Shown here: positions 36,756 through 49,400 of the stretch, piece by piece | Numbering within the stretch: the first letter of the stretch is position 1 | Layout of the letters: every line of letters begins with the position of its first letter | Source: Scortum barcoo | Lineage: Eukaryota > Chordata > Actinopteri > Centrarchiformes > Terapontidae | Assembly: GCA_023238725.1 (NCBI GenBank) | Contig: CM041538.1 | Location: 3,192,182 to 3,256,181, forward strand | Length of the DNA stretch: 64,000 nucleotides | Direction of reading: 5' to 3' | Notes under the pieces: model-generated | Seen by the model: only the letters and a program-made list of their open reading frames with translations | The model's database searches: none | What the model was told of the DNA's origin: nothing | Translations under genes and position numbers: made by a program

Positions 36756-36775
36756 GGGAGAGAGAGAGAGAGAGG
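36756..36775. repeat. (GA)n tract in the 5' UTR
   Basis: A GA repeat lies just upstream of the inferred ATG at 36785; a length-variable tract here could influence expression. Confidence 0.75.
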
Positions 36776-36784
36776 GTGGTGAAA

Positions 36785-36929
36785 ATGATGGCGACCGATG
36801 CAGAGGAGATAAGAAACCAATCAAGCCCCTGTCCCGTCCCCGACAACAGTCTCAGCACTCTGTCCATCAAAATTACGCGGAAAAACCAGGACAGACAGTG
36901 GAAGTTGCGCTTTATTTACCTGCAGTGCT
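36785..36929 (+). CDS. AAAP-like membrane transporter, exon 1 (start)
   Basis: The inferred start ATG at 36785 is followed by another ATG; the second-base context (AAAATGATGG) is acceptable and the exon lies in a CpG-rich region. It encodes residues 1-48, a polar cytosolic N-terminus (ATDAEEIRNQSS...) leading to RQWKLRFIYLQC, the edge of the first helix. The donor GTGAGT at 36930 leaves one base, which joins the next exon to give Tyr. The exon carries no domain by itself; its assignment rests on the exact phase match to 41566 and on the CpG island. I do not recognise the gene symbol. Confidence 0.65.
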
Positions 36930-37539
36930 GTGAGTACCGACACACACCGCGACGTTTAGCGTCAGACACCGGGACAGGCCACAGCAGCCCGATCAGGAAA
37001 CACACACCGACAGGCTGACCGCCGTCTGCACACACACACTGCACCATAACTGTGCTCCGATCACACCACATCTATGAAGCTCCTGTTAATGACTGATGGA
37101 GGGGGCAGGGATATACAGCATCAACAGAGAGAGAATGGGGGAGGACTGCAGGAGATACGTCCTATCCAACACACATGATCCTCAGTGAATCATTTGGATT
37201 TACCATTTAATTCAGCGTGGATTTAATGAAAGGAGCTCTGCTTACTGACATCACATGTAAACTGTCCCACTGTTTGAACTAATAAAGACTTTTTAAATTG
37301 AACTCTTTGTTACTCTTGTCTGTGCTGAACTTTGTCAACAGGCAAGACAACATTCATTTGGCAGATTGTGGTTTATGGGATATCAGTTAAATCAGCGGAT
37401 TGGTTGTTTGCATTATTCACTCAGTGTAATGTGTCTAAAAGAGCTGTTTTCATTGGCTACTTTTACTGTTGCACTATCTGCAGCTGACTGTCTTCAGCCT
37501 TACTTCACATTTTGTTAAGTTAAGTTCAGAAGAGGTTTC

Positions 37540-37690
37540 TTTGATGAAATAGTGATGACAGATTAAATCACCCCCCTGCCTCAACAGCTGCTGCTGATGT
37601 GCCCTTGAGCAAGGAATTGACTGACTCCATTTGCTCCAGTGATGCTGCTCAGTGACTAGACTACAGGCCTCCCCCTCAGAGGGCATCGAC
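37540..37690 (-). repeat. Teleost dispersed repeat fragment
   Basis: Contains TGCTGATGTGCCCTTGAGCA and the following AGG, a phrase I recognise from interspersed repeats in many fish. The frame covering it (37474-37764, minus) is not a gene. Family unresolved. Confidence 0.4.
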
Positions 37691-38719
37691 CGGCTTACAA
37701 CCAGCTCAACTAACCTACTTTGTGTTTCAGCACTAGTTTGATGTTGATGAGCTCGGTGATGCATGCCACAGACATTTTCTCAGGACATTTTGACATGTGA
37801 CAGCAGGAGCACAGGTGATAATGATAAATCGAGGATGATGGTTGAATTTCAGTCAGCTGTTTCAGTCCTGGTACTGTCCACCGTCACACTCTTATGGCTT
37901 ACCAATTAATAATATCTTTGCTTTTCCTACTTGGAACCTCCATGAATTTATTTGGTGGAGTGAGCAAATTATTGTTAATCTGTGGTGTGAATTCCAGTGC
38001 AAAAAAGTTTTGTGTTCCTGATTATTTGCATTATCGATGGCTGAATGTTTTCTCGATTTTTTCATTAATCATATTGTCTGTAAAATGTCAAATGACGGGG
38101 CTCCTTCACATTTCCCAGAGCCCAAGCTGCCGTTAAAACATTTCAACCCAGTTTTGTCCAACAGAGTGAAACAAAAACAAAGAAATTCAGCATGCCATCA
38201 TAAAAGGAAAGCAGCACACCCTCTCATTTTAGTAGATGGAACCAGCAAGTCTTTAATAATTTGAGGCACTTTTCAAGCAAAAATGCCAATCTATTCCACA
38301 TCTGATCAAGAGAACACATCCTGTCCCCCCCACTGCTTCACTTCTCTGTTTGTTTATTGGCACTGCATCAGTCAACCTTCATCTCCTGTCCCAAAGTGAC
38401 TGTGAAGTGATTCACTCCCCATTTCATAGGAAATAAATCAGGGTAAACTTGGAGCTTCATGTCACTCCAGTATCAGTGGGTCGTTTTGATCTTCTCTATG
38501 AAGCTCCTCACTGACAGGTGAAAAGAGGTGGCAGGTGTTGAGACATGTAGCAGCGGCCACTAACCCTGATATCTGAGAAAAAGGGGGAAGAAGCAAATGA
38601 GCTGATGATTCAGACATTTCATTTATGGCAGCCTGTGTGAGAAGTTGGGATGAGAGCCCTTTTGTTAAGTGTGGCAAATGTTCTGAGAATTAGTTTGGCA
38701 ACTTTTGGACAGTAACTAT

Positions 38720-38890
38720 AAATGGAGGGAGTCTGTCTGTCTGACTGTCCGTCCATTATTTCAGCAATCATCATCCAGTTGACTTCACACTTGGTGGGCG
38801 TATTGCTAAGGACCCAAGGAAGTGCAGTGTTGAGTGTGTTGTGGTTGTGTGTGTTGTCTGGATGAACGGTTCTTGAGGAAGCTGAAAACA
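38720..38890. repeat. Teleost dispersed repeat fragment
   Basis: GTCTGTCTGTCTGACTGTCC followed by ACTTCACACTTGGTGGGCGT and AAGGACCCAAGGAAGTGCAG resembles a common interspersed repeat of fish. No coding content. Confidence 0.4.
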
Positions 38891-41408
38891 GTGTGAACAG
38901 GCTTGTTTTGAAAGGGCTTTGGACTTAGTCAAATCTGGCTAGTTAGTAAAAAGTGGCAGACTGTAGCATGCCTAAAGACAAGGGAAAAGGACATCAAAAT
39001 CAAAATGCCATTAAATGTCTATTAAGGTCACTTTGTCCATGTTGCTGTCTCACTCTTATTATTCTGTCTCTGTCTGTAACACACATTATTGAGTCATTAT
39101 ATTACATGCATCGGCAGCTGTGAGAACACAGACAAGATGAAAAAGATTATGATGACATGTCTAATTACTGATGCCATATGTCCCTCAGCCATCTTTAGAG
39201 GGGTGTTTGGAGAGCACGGGAGAGGATTGATAAGAGAATCATGAAAAACGATCAGGCTGATCCAAAATGACAGCTTATTTCTAGTGATGATGGGAGGTCC
39301 GTGGAGTGCAAGTGATGGATTTGAATGCGACTGAAAAGTGACCCGCCTCGTCAATACGAGCATCAACATGTGGTGACAGAGGGGCTGGTTGACGGTGTTT
39401 ATTGTCATCACAAAAAGGATCTCACAGCTGCCTTACAGTATGTGGGAACAGACCTTTTGGAAACGTGGTGTAATTAACTTAAGCCTTATAATTATTTTTT
39501 ATGAAGTGATATATAACATTATTTTTAATTAAGTATTGTTTCAGAGTCCATTTCTGCATCCATAGGCATCATCACATAGATATTAATGAACTTTATAAAG
39601 TAAGATTTGTGTATTCTAGTTTTCTTCAAATCCTATTCGTCCATTTATCAATACTTTCCAAGGTTTTCCACAGGAAAATGACAAGTGGGGATCCAAACCA
39701 GAGAGAGATATATTTATAACCATACGTAACACTGCAATTCAAAACTGATTTGATCCCGCAGAGAGTAGAGATTAGATTAGTTTTACCTTTTTTAATAAGA
39801 AATGTGTGATCAAAATAGAACAGAAAATACACCCACACACACAATAGTTAATGTAGGGAATGCTATACTCTGCTACATGCACATAGCGTTTATATATGTA
39901 TGTCTATTGATTAAAGGACAAGTCAAGACAGTTTGATGCATGTAGTTTTTACAGTTTGTTTTCGTTGTTTCCCTCTTCTTCCAGTCTTGCCAATCTAAGC
40001 TGATCAGCTGCTGGCTGTAGCTTCATCACTCCTGTACAGATATGAAAGTGGTATTAACCTTCTCATCTTGACAAATAAGTGGATAAGTGTTTCTTTTAAC
40101 TGTGGTATTTATACTGATCAGTCTGATCAAAGTGTCTTATATCACTATAAAACTGGAGTTACCTCACATGTTCAAGGTAATACTTTTTTGAAGTACACTC
40201 CCAAGGGATCCATTTGTACCCCTTCTTTTAGTCCGTTAGTTGAGTGTAACCTTCTTGAAGGGGAAATAGTATCTACAAGTTTGTTTGTGAACATTGGTGA
40301 ACAAAAAAAAAAAGCATCATACACAAACATCATACAATTGTAAAAGTCCTAGCAGCCGGACTCATACGACGATAACAAGTGTTCAAAATTAGCCTGCTGC
40401 ACTGAGAACAGTATGTGGTTTACATAACATCATTCCAGTGGAGCCAGGGTAATGATAGGGTACTGACGCTGTGTATGGCAGATGATAACAACCTCGTTCA
40501 TCTTGCCTTTTGATTTCTCAGTGTATGTTAATATCTGCAGCTGGAGGGGAGTAGATGTAAGGTAGGCGAGGTAGAGTGGGTGGTCAGGGTCATTTGCTTT
40601 AATATTGGCTTTGAATCTCAGAGAGCGATAGCGGCGAGGTAGCACAAGTTGCTTATGTGAGTGTGAACGGTCTCAGAGATGATGTGTGGACTTCTGAAAA
40701 ATGTATTTCATTCTACAACAGAGTACATTAGAAAGGCAGATGGAGCAGTAGAGGGGGACTGGTCACAGTGAAAGCTAAGCTGGCATGTCTGAGTTTATGT
40801 GGATGTCTTTTTTTTTTAACATTGTAGAGTTTCTGCTGCAGTCCTGACTATATGTGCTTTTCTGAACTGTCCCTTACCTGGAAATTGAAGGTGTCAGTCA
40901 CTATCTTTTGCAGTTTTGACACAGCCTTGAAAGCTGCTGTAGTGTTAACACTGAGACGGTCAACACACTGGCTCGACAAAGATCTTAGACTTGCAACTCT
41001 ACTTTGACCACAATGCTGATGATCCATGACTTCGCTTGGACTTGAGCCTTTTCACTTGGAATGACTTGATATCCTCCCAAAGACTGATAAATGTATTACA
41101 AGAAAATGTGCAAATACAGCATAAATCACATTCCCAGCAGTCACATAGCACGGAGGAGGAAAAGGTTCTATTGGCAGTGCACACCAGGAGACACACCAAT
41201 AATGACTTGAAACACTGTCCTCACTTGAGACTTGTTGGTTCTGACTTAAGACTCGTGTGGTGACTTAGGCTATGTCATGGATCAAGTCCCAAGTCAACCC
41301 TTGAGACCTTATTGTGACTTTGTGACATAGTTAGCAGACACACATTGAAACTTTCAGACTTTTCAGACTGAAACATTTGCAGTCATATCAGAGCATTCAA
41401 CTGCTTTG

Positions 41409-41434
41409 TTTTTTTTTTTTTTTAAGTTTTTTTT
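41409..41434. repeat. Poly-T tract in intron 1
   Basis: Two runs of T broken by AAG, about 130 bases before exon 2. It may be an old retroposon tail or simple sequence. Confidence 0.7.
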
Positions 41435-41565
41435 TTCTGTTGTGTATACTGAAAAGTACCCTTTGACTTTTTTTCTTAACAGCTGTCTATGGTCTCATTG
41501 GTCTTCATTTTGTGAATGTCTGATTTCTTTTGATTGATCTGACCAAGCTCTGTTTGTCTTCCTAG

Positions 41566-41607
41566 ATTTCTTGACCATTGCAACAATATTGGGAACTGGG
41601 ATTTTAG
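41566..41607 (+). CDS. AAAP-like membrane transporter, exon 2 (42 nt)
   Basis: A micro-exon between TTGTCTTCCTAG and GTGAGT, phase 1 at both ends. It encodes Y49 to the first base of G63: FLTIATILGTGILG. The GTGILGLP motif, completed by exon 3, is the glycine-rich kink in transmembrane helix 1 of amino acid/auxin permease family transporters (SLC32/36/38 relatives), where the unwound helix contacts substrate and ion. The exact phase fit on both sides, with no stop, makes this short exon convincing. Confidence 0.8.
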
Positions 41608-42500
41608 GTGAGTTCTTCAATGTTTTTACTCAGCAGAAATCACAAAGATAACTGTAAGTCAAAAAACCTGGACAGCACACTTATATTTGAAACTATGGTG
41701 GATTTGCGGAAGATCTTTCCATTTGTGTTTCACAAACTCAAACACAAACTTTACATTAGGTAAGAAAATACTGAGTAATACTGACTTAATGGCCTGTAGT
41801 GGGGAACAAACTGATGACCGTTTAGATTTGAGGATCACACGCTTTGCAGATGGTTTGAAGAACTTCCAGCTGAGGATCACGCATCTGAAGACAAACTGGA
41901 TGTATTAAACACACAGCTGGCAGCGACCTAAATTTGGAAAGGTCATGATTTAGACCAGATTATACAGATGTGTATGGACATGTTTGACTCTAAGGGACTA
42001 ATATAATGGTAAAACCTTTGGTGAGCTATATTTGTTCTTTCTACCAGACTTCATTTTTATAATATCAGTTAATTTGGAACATAATTAAACCTCTGTCTAT
42101 CTCTCAGATTTCATTGGCAGCACAAATCTAACTGTGGTTTATGAAGTGTAGTTAACACCACAGAGATTTTAGTAGAGGTGGAAATTACATGGGACATTAC
42201 ATTTAACTACTTTGTTTTCAGCAGGGTCTTCATGTAGTTCCACAAAGGTGGAGCCCTTCCAAGTTAATACTTGTTCAATCACTTAAATCTCATATTGAAA
42301 TCAGCACTATCCATATAATTTTATGGTAAGTTTGAGCGCGAGCAGAAAGGAGTGTCTGTGAGAGAGGAAGACGAGCAGAGACAGTGATAGACAGGCAGGT
42401 AGATGTGCTAACAAAGAGTCAGACGTTTTCTCGTACATCTTCAAATGAACCTTTGTGACAATCAAATTCAGACACAGCTTTACATTATTTCAATTTCTAG

Positions 42501-42574
42501 GTCTTCCAGTAACGATAGCCCATGCTGGACTGGTGCCTTTTCTCGTCTCTTTTCTCATTGGCTTCTTTGTCCAG
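42501..42574 (+). CDS. AAAP-like membrane transporter, exon 3
   Basis: Acceptor TTTCAATTTCTAG, donor GTAAGC. It encodes G63 to Q87: LPVTIAHAGLVPFLVSFLIG and FFVQ, the end of helix 1 (with the conserved GILGLP) and most of helix 2. The exon ends on a codon boundary. In AAAP proteins a short loop after helix 1 contains a glycine (AHAG here) leading to helix 2, as seen. Confidence 0.82.
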
Positions 42575-42905
42575 GTAAGCTCATCTCACGATATTTTACA
42601 TGTCCAGTATCCAGAATTAGATCCTTAGGAATCAACATAACAGACTTATAGACTTTACAGACTTATAGCATTATACTTGACCTGGAATTCAACCTAATGC
42701 ATTTAAACAGGCAAAAAAACCCAAATGATAAGACTCAGATTTTTCTTTGACATGGTTATGTAAAGGAGAGGGGTGGTTGAGACTTTTAATTTACATAATA
42801 CAAGACTGACTACTACTATCTATAAGAAAACAGATTACAAAAAGTTTTTTCTTTAGTGGTCAACTAAAAGCCATCAAATATAGCCCACAACAAAGCCAAG
42901 TGTGT

Positions 42906-42914
<9 letters not shown>

Positions 42915-42946
<32 letters not shown>
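42915..42946. repeat. (TA)n microsatellite
   Basis: About sixteen TA units in intron 3. Confidence 0.9.
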
Positions 42947-42948
<2 letters not shown>

Positions 42949-44620
42949 GGTGACTCTGTCACAAACAAAGACCATACTGAGAGAGCAGTCGAGATGAAAC
43001 AACATTTCTCAGACAGGGGCTATTCTCCCCAGTGTCTGGAGGAGGCCCAGGTAGCAAGTAAAACACTCTCAAACACCAAATCTGTGAAGCTTGATAAAAT
43101 GTAAAGATTAAAATGATCAGATTAATGGATATTCATCTCCAATTATCTTATCTTGGTTACCAAGGTATAGAACCTACTCTGTCTTCTCAGAGGAGGGCAG
43201 ATTAATAGGAGATTATGTCACAGAAAGTTAAGTTAAACAAGAGAAAGCCATAGATAGTAATTATTGATGTTTCTTCTGTTATTTAATGCGTTTTGATTGC
43301 TTTTCTCTACACCGTTTATCCATGAACTGTTTGAAGCCTGACTGTGACTTGGGACTGCTTGTCCCAGCACATCTTACATGTTGTAATGGCACAGGTGCTT
43401 TACATCAGGACTCATTATGTGATTCGACTCGTTCAAGATGAGCCAGGCCTGTGCAGAATTAATCATCAGTGATTGACACATAAAGCATGCTGGTTAGAAT
43501 ATTGTCCAACTTGATCTTGACTTGCTCTGACATCATGCAAACCAAAGCAATGACGACCTCATAAGATCAAGGGGGCTGCAGGTTTTGGAGCCAGGTGCTG
43601 CAGTTGGTCTAAACCGACTGCAAAACTTTAAGGCTTGATGTGAAACAAGCTGTAAACTGACCTAAAAGCTGTTATTTATTTATTTATTTATATTTGTAAA
43701 GATTTCATTTTAATAGTTGGATTTTGAACTATGAAGATTTATTCTGTTAACAGAATAGAAGTTAATATTGCTCTGAGAGGCTGAATACATTTAGTGTGTA
43801 ATACAGATACTTCTCATAGACTGCAGACAATCTATGATATTTCTACTCTACAATATAAACATTACTCTCTTTAATTTTTTAAGAATCATGAAGAGACACA
43901 ACACTTCTGGAAGATTAACAAATCAAAAATGAAAAAATGTTTGGTTTTTCTTTTTTGCTCTTCCTCTGTATGTTTGCTAATGCTCTGAATAAATGTAGTT
44001 TGAGAGGGACAGGCCCAGCAGTAAAGTCTGTGCAGCCAGTTTATCTACAGCAGCAAACTGATGATGATGATAACCATGGCATGTCTGACATGAGAATTCA
44101 TGTGCCTCTGTAGATTTTCATGCAAAATAATTGAGGAATGAGAAGATTAAACCAGAAACACTGTCAAGATGATCACAGATTGCCCATACAGTCTTATGTG
44201 ATAGGCTGCCGTCACACAGGATCCAATAATAGTTTTATTCCTCTGAGTACAAGAACAGATTTGATAACAGTTCATTAAATTGGGAACAGATCAAATGGGA
44301 TGTGAGTGTTTCTGTGTTTTCTTTTTTAAAAGTCTATTAAGTGACATACATATACAACTTCCTGTACAAACTGCAAAAACACCTGGAAACTGTCTGTTGG
44401 CTGCAGCCTTTTGTCGCTGTCCACTCCTGCTCTTAATCACTTTCCCAACAGGCTTCAGTTCACTAATTTGTGTTTCTTTGTCCTTGACTAAAAGCTGCCC
44501 TCCATCCAAATTTGTGGATGCTTTTCCTGTCATATACATACAGTCTTTAAAAGAGGGTCTGAACTGGCCACACCGATTTGAAGAATAAAATATACAGATT
44601 TCCCATCCTCCGTTCTGCAG

Positions 44621-44689
44621 GCCTTGCTTATCTACCTGTTTGTGGAGCTTCTTCAGAAATGCCAGGTGGTGCAGCTGGAGTCTCTGAAG
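44621..44689 (+). CDS. AAAP-like membrane transporter, exon 4
   Basis: Acceptor CCGTTCTGCAG and donor GTGAGC, phase 0 at both ends. It encodes residues 88-110, ALLIYLFVELLQKCQVVQLE then SLK: the end of helix 2 and an amphipathic linker towards the cytosolic or lumenal loop. A 176-codon minus-strand frame covers the same DNA but has no motif and is treated as a shadow. Confidence 0.8.
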
Positions 44690-45216
44690 GTGAGCAGCTG
44701 AACAAACCCTGTACCTGCATTTCACTGGTAACACTGACAGCAAACTTTGACACCCAATTTCACTGAAAGAAGTAGAAGCTATTGGAACACATTCAGGAGC
44801 ACTAGTGACAATGTAAGACACAGCTGGAGCTTATTATTAGAATGGTGCAGTGAATGGAAGGCTGAAGGAAATTAAGGAAGGAATCTTGTAAATGACCTCT
44901 GTTCCATGAAGTGTCCCACTAAGCCACGACAGTGAACAAAACCAGCACCGTAAAACCTGCTCACCTAAATGGAATGCAGTCATTTTGCATTTTTAATGAG
45001 TCAGTTACATCCGTGCACTTCCTGCTATGACATGCCTAAACATCTGCTGTATTTGAGCTGCCTACAAATGACCATTTTTAAATTTTGTCTTGTGACTCTG
45101 TTTAATTAGGCTTATAAAAATATGTCATGGTAAAACTCGTGAATATTATTTATAAATGTTGATAGAACATTTTTGTAATTTATAAATTTGCATTAATCAT
45201 TGTATGTTGATCTTAG

Positions 45217-45320
45217 ACTGGCGTCGCAGAGTGTATTGTGATGGACCAGGTGGGTGTGGATGATCCAGCCCCCACAGAGGAAGAGGATGATGACGGATGA
45301 GAGTGAAAGTGCAGAAGCAG
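45217..45320 (+). pseudogene. AAAP-like membrane transporter, exon 5, frame-broken
   Basis: Acceptor TGTATGTTGATCTTAG at phase 0, donor GTAAGA at 45321. From the acceptor the frame reads TGVAECIVMDQVGVDDPAPT, then EEEDDDG and TGA at 45298-45300. The next exon needs an incoming phase of 1, but this exon is 104 nt, which gives phase 2. Dropping one G of the GG at 45295-45296 removes the stop, gives an acidic tail DDDDESESAEA and restores the phase, so the junction reads AEAD-TGLLQPD. It is a soluble acidic loop after helix 2. Alternatives: an early weak donor (GTGTGG at 45254, giving a 37-nt exon with correct phase), or a real disabling mutation. Assembly error is the simplest reading. Confidence 0.65.
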
Positions 45321-45779
45321 GTAAGAAAGCCTTAAGCATTTTTTTCAGAATGATAATAAATAAATGATAATCATAAATGATCATTTATCTCACAAGTTTT
45401 TAGTTAATCTTTTTTATAAACAGTTGAATATCTTCACTCCAGTAACCTGTGCTGTAAGGACTTGTTGATTCATAGATTCCACAGATAACTCCCTGGAGTT
45501 GGTCTGATGAGCACATGATGGCTCTGAAAAACATGTTTGTCTTCATGCTGTGTCTCTGAATGTATTCAATTAAATTTAATCTTCTTAGTCTACTTTTCCA
45601 CACATGAGGGTCTACTTGGACTTTCTGTCACTCTTCATGTGCAGTCCATTCCCTCTGAAAATGATACTAACTGTGGCCAGCTGCCGACTATTTGGAACTG
45701 ATCCAAATAGCCAACAGTGAAGCAAATCACACACCTGCACTCACATGCCATCAGTAATAGTTGTCATGTGTTGCATCAA

Positions 45780-45998
45780 GTCGAGTAATGTTTATTTATA
45801 TAGCACATTTTGTATGACAGCCATATGACTCAGTGTGCATCAGAATAAAAGCAAATAAGGTAAGTTAAAATCATACATGATAAAATCATATAAGAGGGTA
45901 TTACATGTTTAAACACATATATGATAAGCAGGTAATACAATAAAAATGGAATGAAATAAGAGGGTAGTATATTAGGGTAGGATACTGTAATTTAAAGG

Positions 45999-46041
<43 letters not shown>

Positions 46042-46430
46042 TAATAGATATAACCTGAGAATCTTAGTTAATGTGGTGTAGAATTCCACATAAAGGACCG
46101 TGATGACTGAACACACCACAAGCTGATTTAAAGTTTATTCTGGGTATAGTGAGGAGACCTTTACTTGGTGTTACCAGGTGTGTATTCAGTGAGTATGTCA
46201 ACAGGAGGGAGCTAAGCCTTTCATAGGTTTAAAAATAAAAGAAGCATTTTAAAATCAATTCTTTGCTTGGCAGTGAAGTTAGGATGAAAAAACCTTTGGT
46301 CTTAATTAATGATCCTGCTGGAGCATTATCAGTGAGCTGGAGATGATGGAACACTTGCTTTGCCAGTCCAGCAAAAAGTGTATAACAGTAATCTAATCTA
46401 TTGGAAATAAATGCGCGAACCAGCTTGTAA
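45780..46430. repeat. Degenerate teleost interspersed repeat
   Basis: Starts with TTTATTTATATAGCACATTT, a phrase common in fish repeats, and ends with AACAGTAATCTAATCTATTG ... GCGAACCAGC. That end resembles the 'acagtaatct.aac...gaac.agc' end of a frequent teleost LINE or SINE. The family is uncertain. Confidence 0.4.
46000..46045. repeat. (AAT)n microsatellite
   Basis: Roughly fourteen AAT units. Confidence 0.92.
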
Positions 46431-49400
46431 GAATCTTGTGCCCTTATGTCCTTATTCTCTTCAGAATGATTCAGCCTTTACACGTAGAACGATGGATTTG
46501 GCAGAATGTAGGAGCAGACAAAGACGTATTAGGATTTATTTATTTCAAGCAGTAAAACTTTAAGATAAGTCAAGTTACGCTGCACACTCTTTCAGCTCAC
46601 TGTATTGAATTGCATCATATTGCGCCACGGTCAGCTGCATCGGGACAAGGCTGATTTGAATGATATTGATCAGTTAACTGGATGTTTTGGGTCAATGACT
46701 GCGTAGTGAGATATTAATCAAACAGGTCTCTGGTGGTAAGACACACACCTCTAAAAATCTTGTTTTTAAAAATGTCATTTATGAGCATCTTTTTCGAACA
46801 TTAACAGGGAGAGAATAGTGAGGGTGGTGGGGAGTTATTCCTTATTTCCCCGTCTGTATATTATCATATTTGAATAATTATGTTTTTATCCATTTCACAT
46901 GGATGCAGCAATACAAACTCAGCACTCCCTACTTGTTTGCCTGTTCTCTTGATGCATTGCCACAGCACTAATTCAGTACAGCAGTGTGGTCACGTCACCC
47001 TCACTCTTCCCATCTCTTCAGCTTTTCTGTTGGAGTTAGTTTGCTACCAATGAAACTTGCCACTTAACACGCAGATGTTTCACAATAAAACCCCTGCAGT
47101 AGATCAAAGAGCATAATCCCCCCCTCTCCTGGCATGGCTTTATTGTGAGACATCTTCAGAAAGTCTTAAGTTACGTTGATGGTAGCTTAACAGGGATTAA
47201 TACAGTGAAATGACACTGTGGATTCAACTCATCAAATAATGAATGACTACACTCTGTTGTTGTATTGATAGGATTAATGCTGTGGAATTTCAATTATACT
47301 AAATACACTATCATGGTAGTTCCACACCCTTTTAATACATTTTATACACACTTTATTAGCAAATGACCTTTGTTTTTCCACGATAGATAAAGATTTGAAA
47401 ATACCACTTTCTTGCAACTTTAAAGGTTTACATGTTGTTGTTTTTTTCCTCAGTGGTGTTGAATTTGTGGAAATATTTCTATTCACACCTCAAGCACTGT
47501 GTAATGTTAAGTTGTTTTTATCAGAACCACTTAAATGAAAAAATGTAATACTCCAGTAGCACTGTCATTTTATCCACAGAGAGTGTGGTTCAATTGCTCT
47601 TCTGTCCAGTGGCTCTTTTCTCTGGTTGTATTCGTGTATCGTCACCAAAGACACACATTTATCATGTATGTGTGCGTACCGCAGTGGATTGTGCTTGCCC
47701 TTGGTTTGGATAAGCACGACAAAGCCATCCTTCATATGCTGAATGAAAATGTGTGTGTTTTTTTTCCTGAATGTGAAGTCTGCTGGAGAAAAACGGCCAA
47801 CTAATGTTTTGATATTCAATAGTCGGGGGTTTAATCTCCCCTGCACACCTGTCTATTTTTATCATCTCCATTACAAGCACCATGTGGCCAAACACTATCC
47901 AGATGTATTTACACCTTCAGACCCTGGGGCATAGCAGACAATACGCAGAAAACCTTTCAACCATGATTATTGGTGGATTAGTGATGAGGCTTATTTCAGG
48001 CTAATCCTGTTATTTGCTAATAGTGTCAAGTGTGTCAAGTGAACTCATTACACCTGTGAATGGACGTATACAGTAGTTCATGGGTGGAGAGAAATACATG
48101 CTGTATATATCCACCCGCAGTGACATTCATAGCTTGACCTTTTTTATTAAGAAGTGATGACAGTTGATCACATCCCCCCCCCCGTGCTGCCTTGAATAAA
48201 ACTCTGATAATGGCTGTGGATGTGTCACTCGAAAATTAGAACAATCATTGAACACCTTCATCACAATTCATTGGGCTTTGCGTGTGAGAGTACCTGCTGC
48301 CTATTTTCTTAACCTGACTTTGATCCTTTTCCCGTGACAGCATAATTGGCTTGTGTTTGAATTGTTTTTTTTTTTTACTTGTCCAATTTGTTGGAGCGTA
48401 GCTACAAGGAAATTAAGCAATTTATGCTGAAAGCTTCATAAAAGGGTTTAAACCATGATTTAAGAACTGATGTATAATTATATGGACCAGCGGCTTCTTA
48501 GACCTACACTTCTGAGCTACTTGTGCTATCCCACTGACAGGAGAAATTATATTGTATTACGACTAATTTGTTGTCTATGTAACTTGCCATATCTCATATT
48601 CGTTGATAGGCCTTAAGTCCATGGGCTTCCACCAGTTTCTATACTTGCACTCTGTACTACTCTCTGTCCTGGTGTTTCTTGTTTTTCCCATGTGGTTTTG
48701 GCTGTTTCTGCTTAACCACTCCTTTAAAGTGATTCTGTGTGACTTTGGCTGAACAGTGCCTACTGTGAGCACAAGTGGTAATTACGAGATAAAGGCACAT
48801 TTGATATCTTTTTTAAGATTTTATAGTGACATCGAGAGTCAAGCATGTTGGGTGGCATATTTACCTCAAGGTGGTTTTCATGTTTACTCGTTCAATGATG
48901 AAGCGCAATGTAAACCCACCACTTTATGTAGCCCTGTACCAGCATGTAATGTACAACACTATGACTGCTTGTTGATGTGCTTACTGTCTTTTGATTTGAT
49001 ATACTCATATACTGCTCATAATTCTGCGTGGAAGTGGAGGTGGAAAACAGACTTAAGTTACTTATTTATGTTCAGAACCTACAGCAAGTGAATACATCAC
49101 TTTTCAAAGGCACTCAACAGTAGGTGAGCGTCCTCAGTTCGTTTGTACCTCTGTTGCTCGTCCAAGCTGTCATGTTCAGTTAAGGACAAAAGTAGCCAAT
49201 ACAAGCACTGCTAATGTGGTTAATAGCTCAGTAGGTGTTTTTTTACGGCAGAGTTATCAAATTATAATTGTTGCTGTGGATTTTTCTGTCTTTTAATAAG
49301 CTTTTAACAAGGCAGTAATGCGATGTGTATCACATCAGAGCTGACAACTGTCGAGGGGGGCTGCTCTGTAGAAGCTCCTGATTCTGTCAGTGACCGTGAT

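Larger units (their letters stand above)
36590..37050 (+). promoter_or_regulatory. CpG-rich promoter region of the transporter-like gene
   Basis: Against an AT-rich background, this stretch is GC-rich and full of CpG (for example GGCCGCGCGCAGCATCC near 36690, GTGCGCGTTCACGC near 36710, and AAGCGAGCGAGAG). It surrounds the inferred first coding exon, so it is the likely CpG-island promoter and 5' UTR. TAAATAAAAGG at about 36594 could be a weak TATA-like element; no start site can be fixed from sequence. Confidence 0.6.
36930..41565 (+). other. Intron 1 of the transporter-like gene (4.6 kb)
   Basis: GTGAGT to TTGTCTTCCTAG, phase 1. It holds two recognisable repeat-like stretches: 37540-37690, with the phrase GATGTGCCCTTGAGCAAGG common in teleost dispersed repeats, and 38720-38870, with the TGACTTCACACTTGGTGGGC / GACCCAAGGAAGTGCAGTGT phrases also common in fish genomes. 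A long T tract occurs at 41409-41434. No other exon is supported. Confidence 0.6.

Noticed and set aside
36652..36933. Arg-rich 93-codon frame in the CpG region
   Set aside because: It comes from GA-repeat and CpG-rich 5' UTR sequence. The frame starting at 36785 is favoured because it splices in phase to exon 2.
44291..44821. 176-codon minus-strand frame
   Set aside because: It lies antisense to exon 4 of the transporter-like gene, has no motif, and contains low-complexity and Cys-rich segments typical of shadow frames.
47565..47934. Overlapping frames of 63-93 codons on both strands
   Set aside because: Mutually overlapping frames on both strands without motifs; intronic background.
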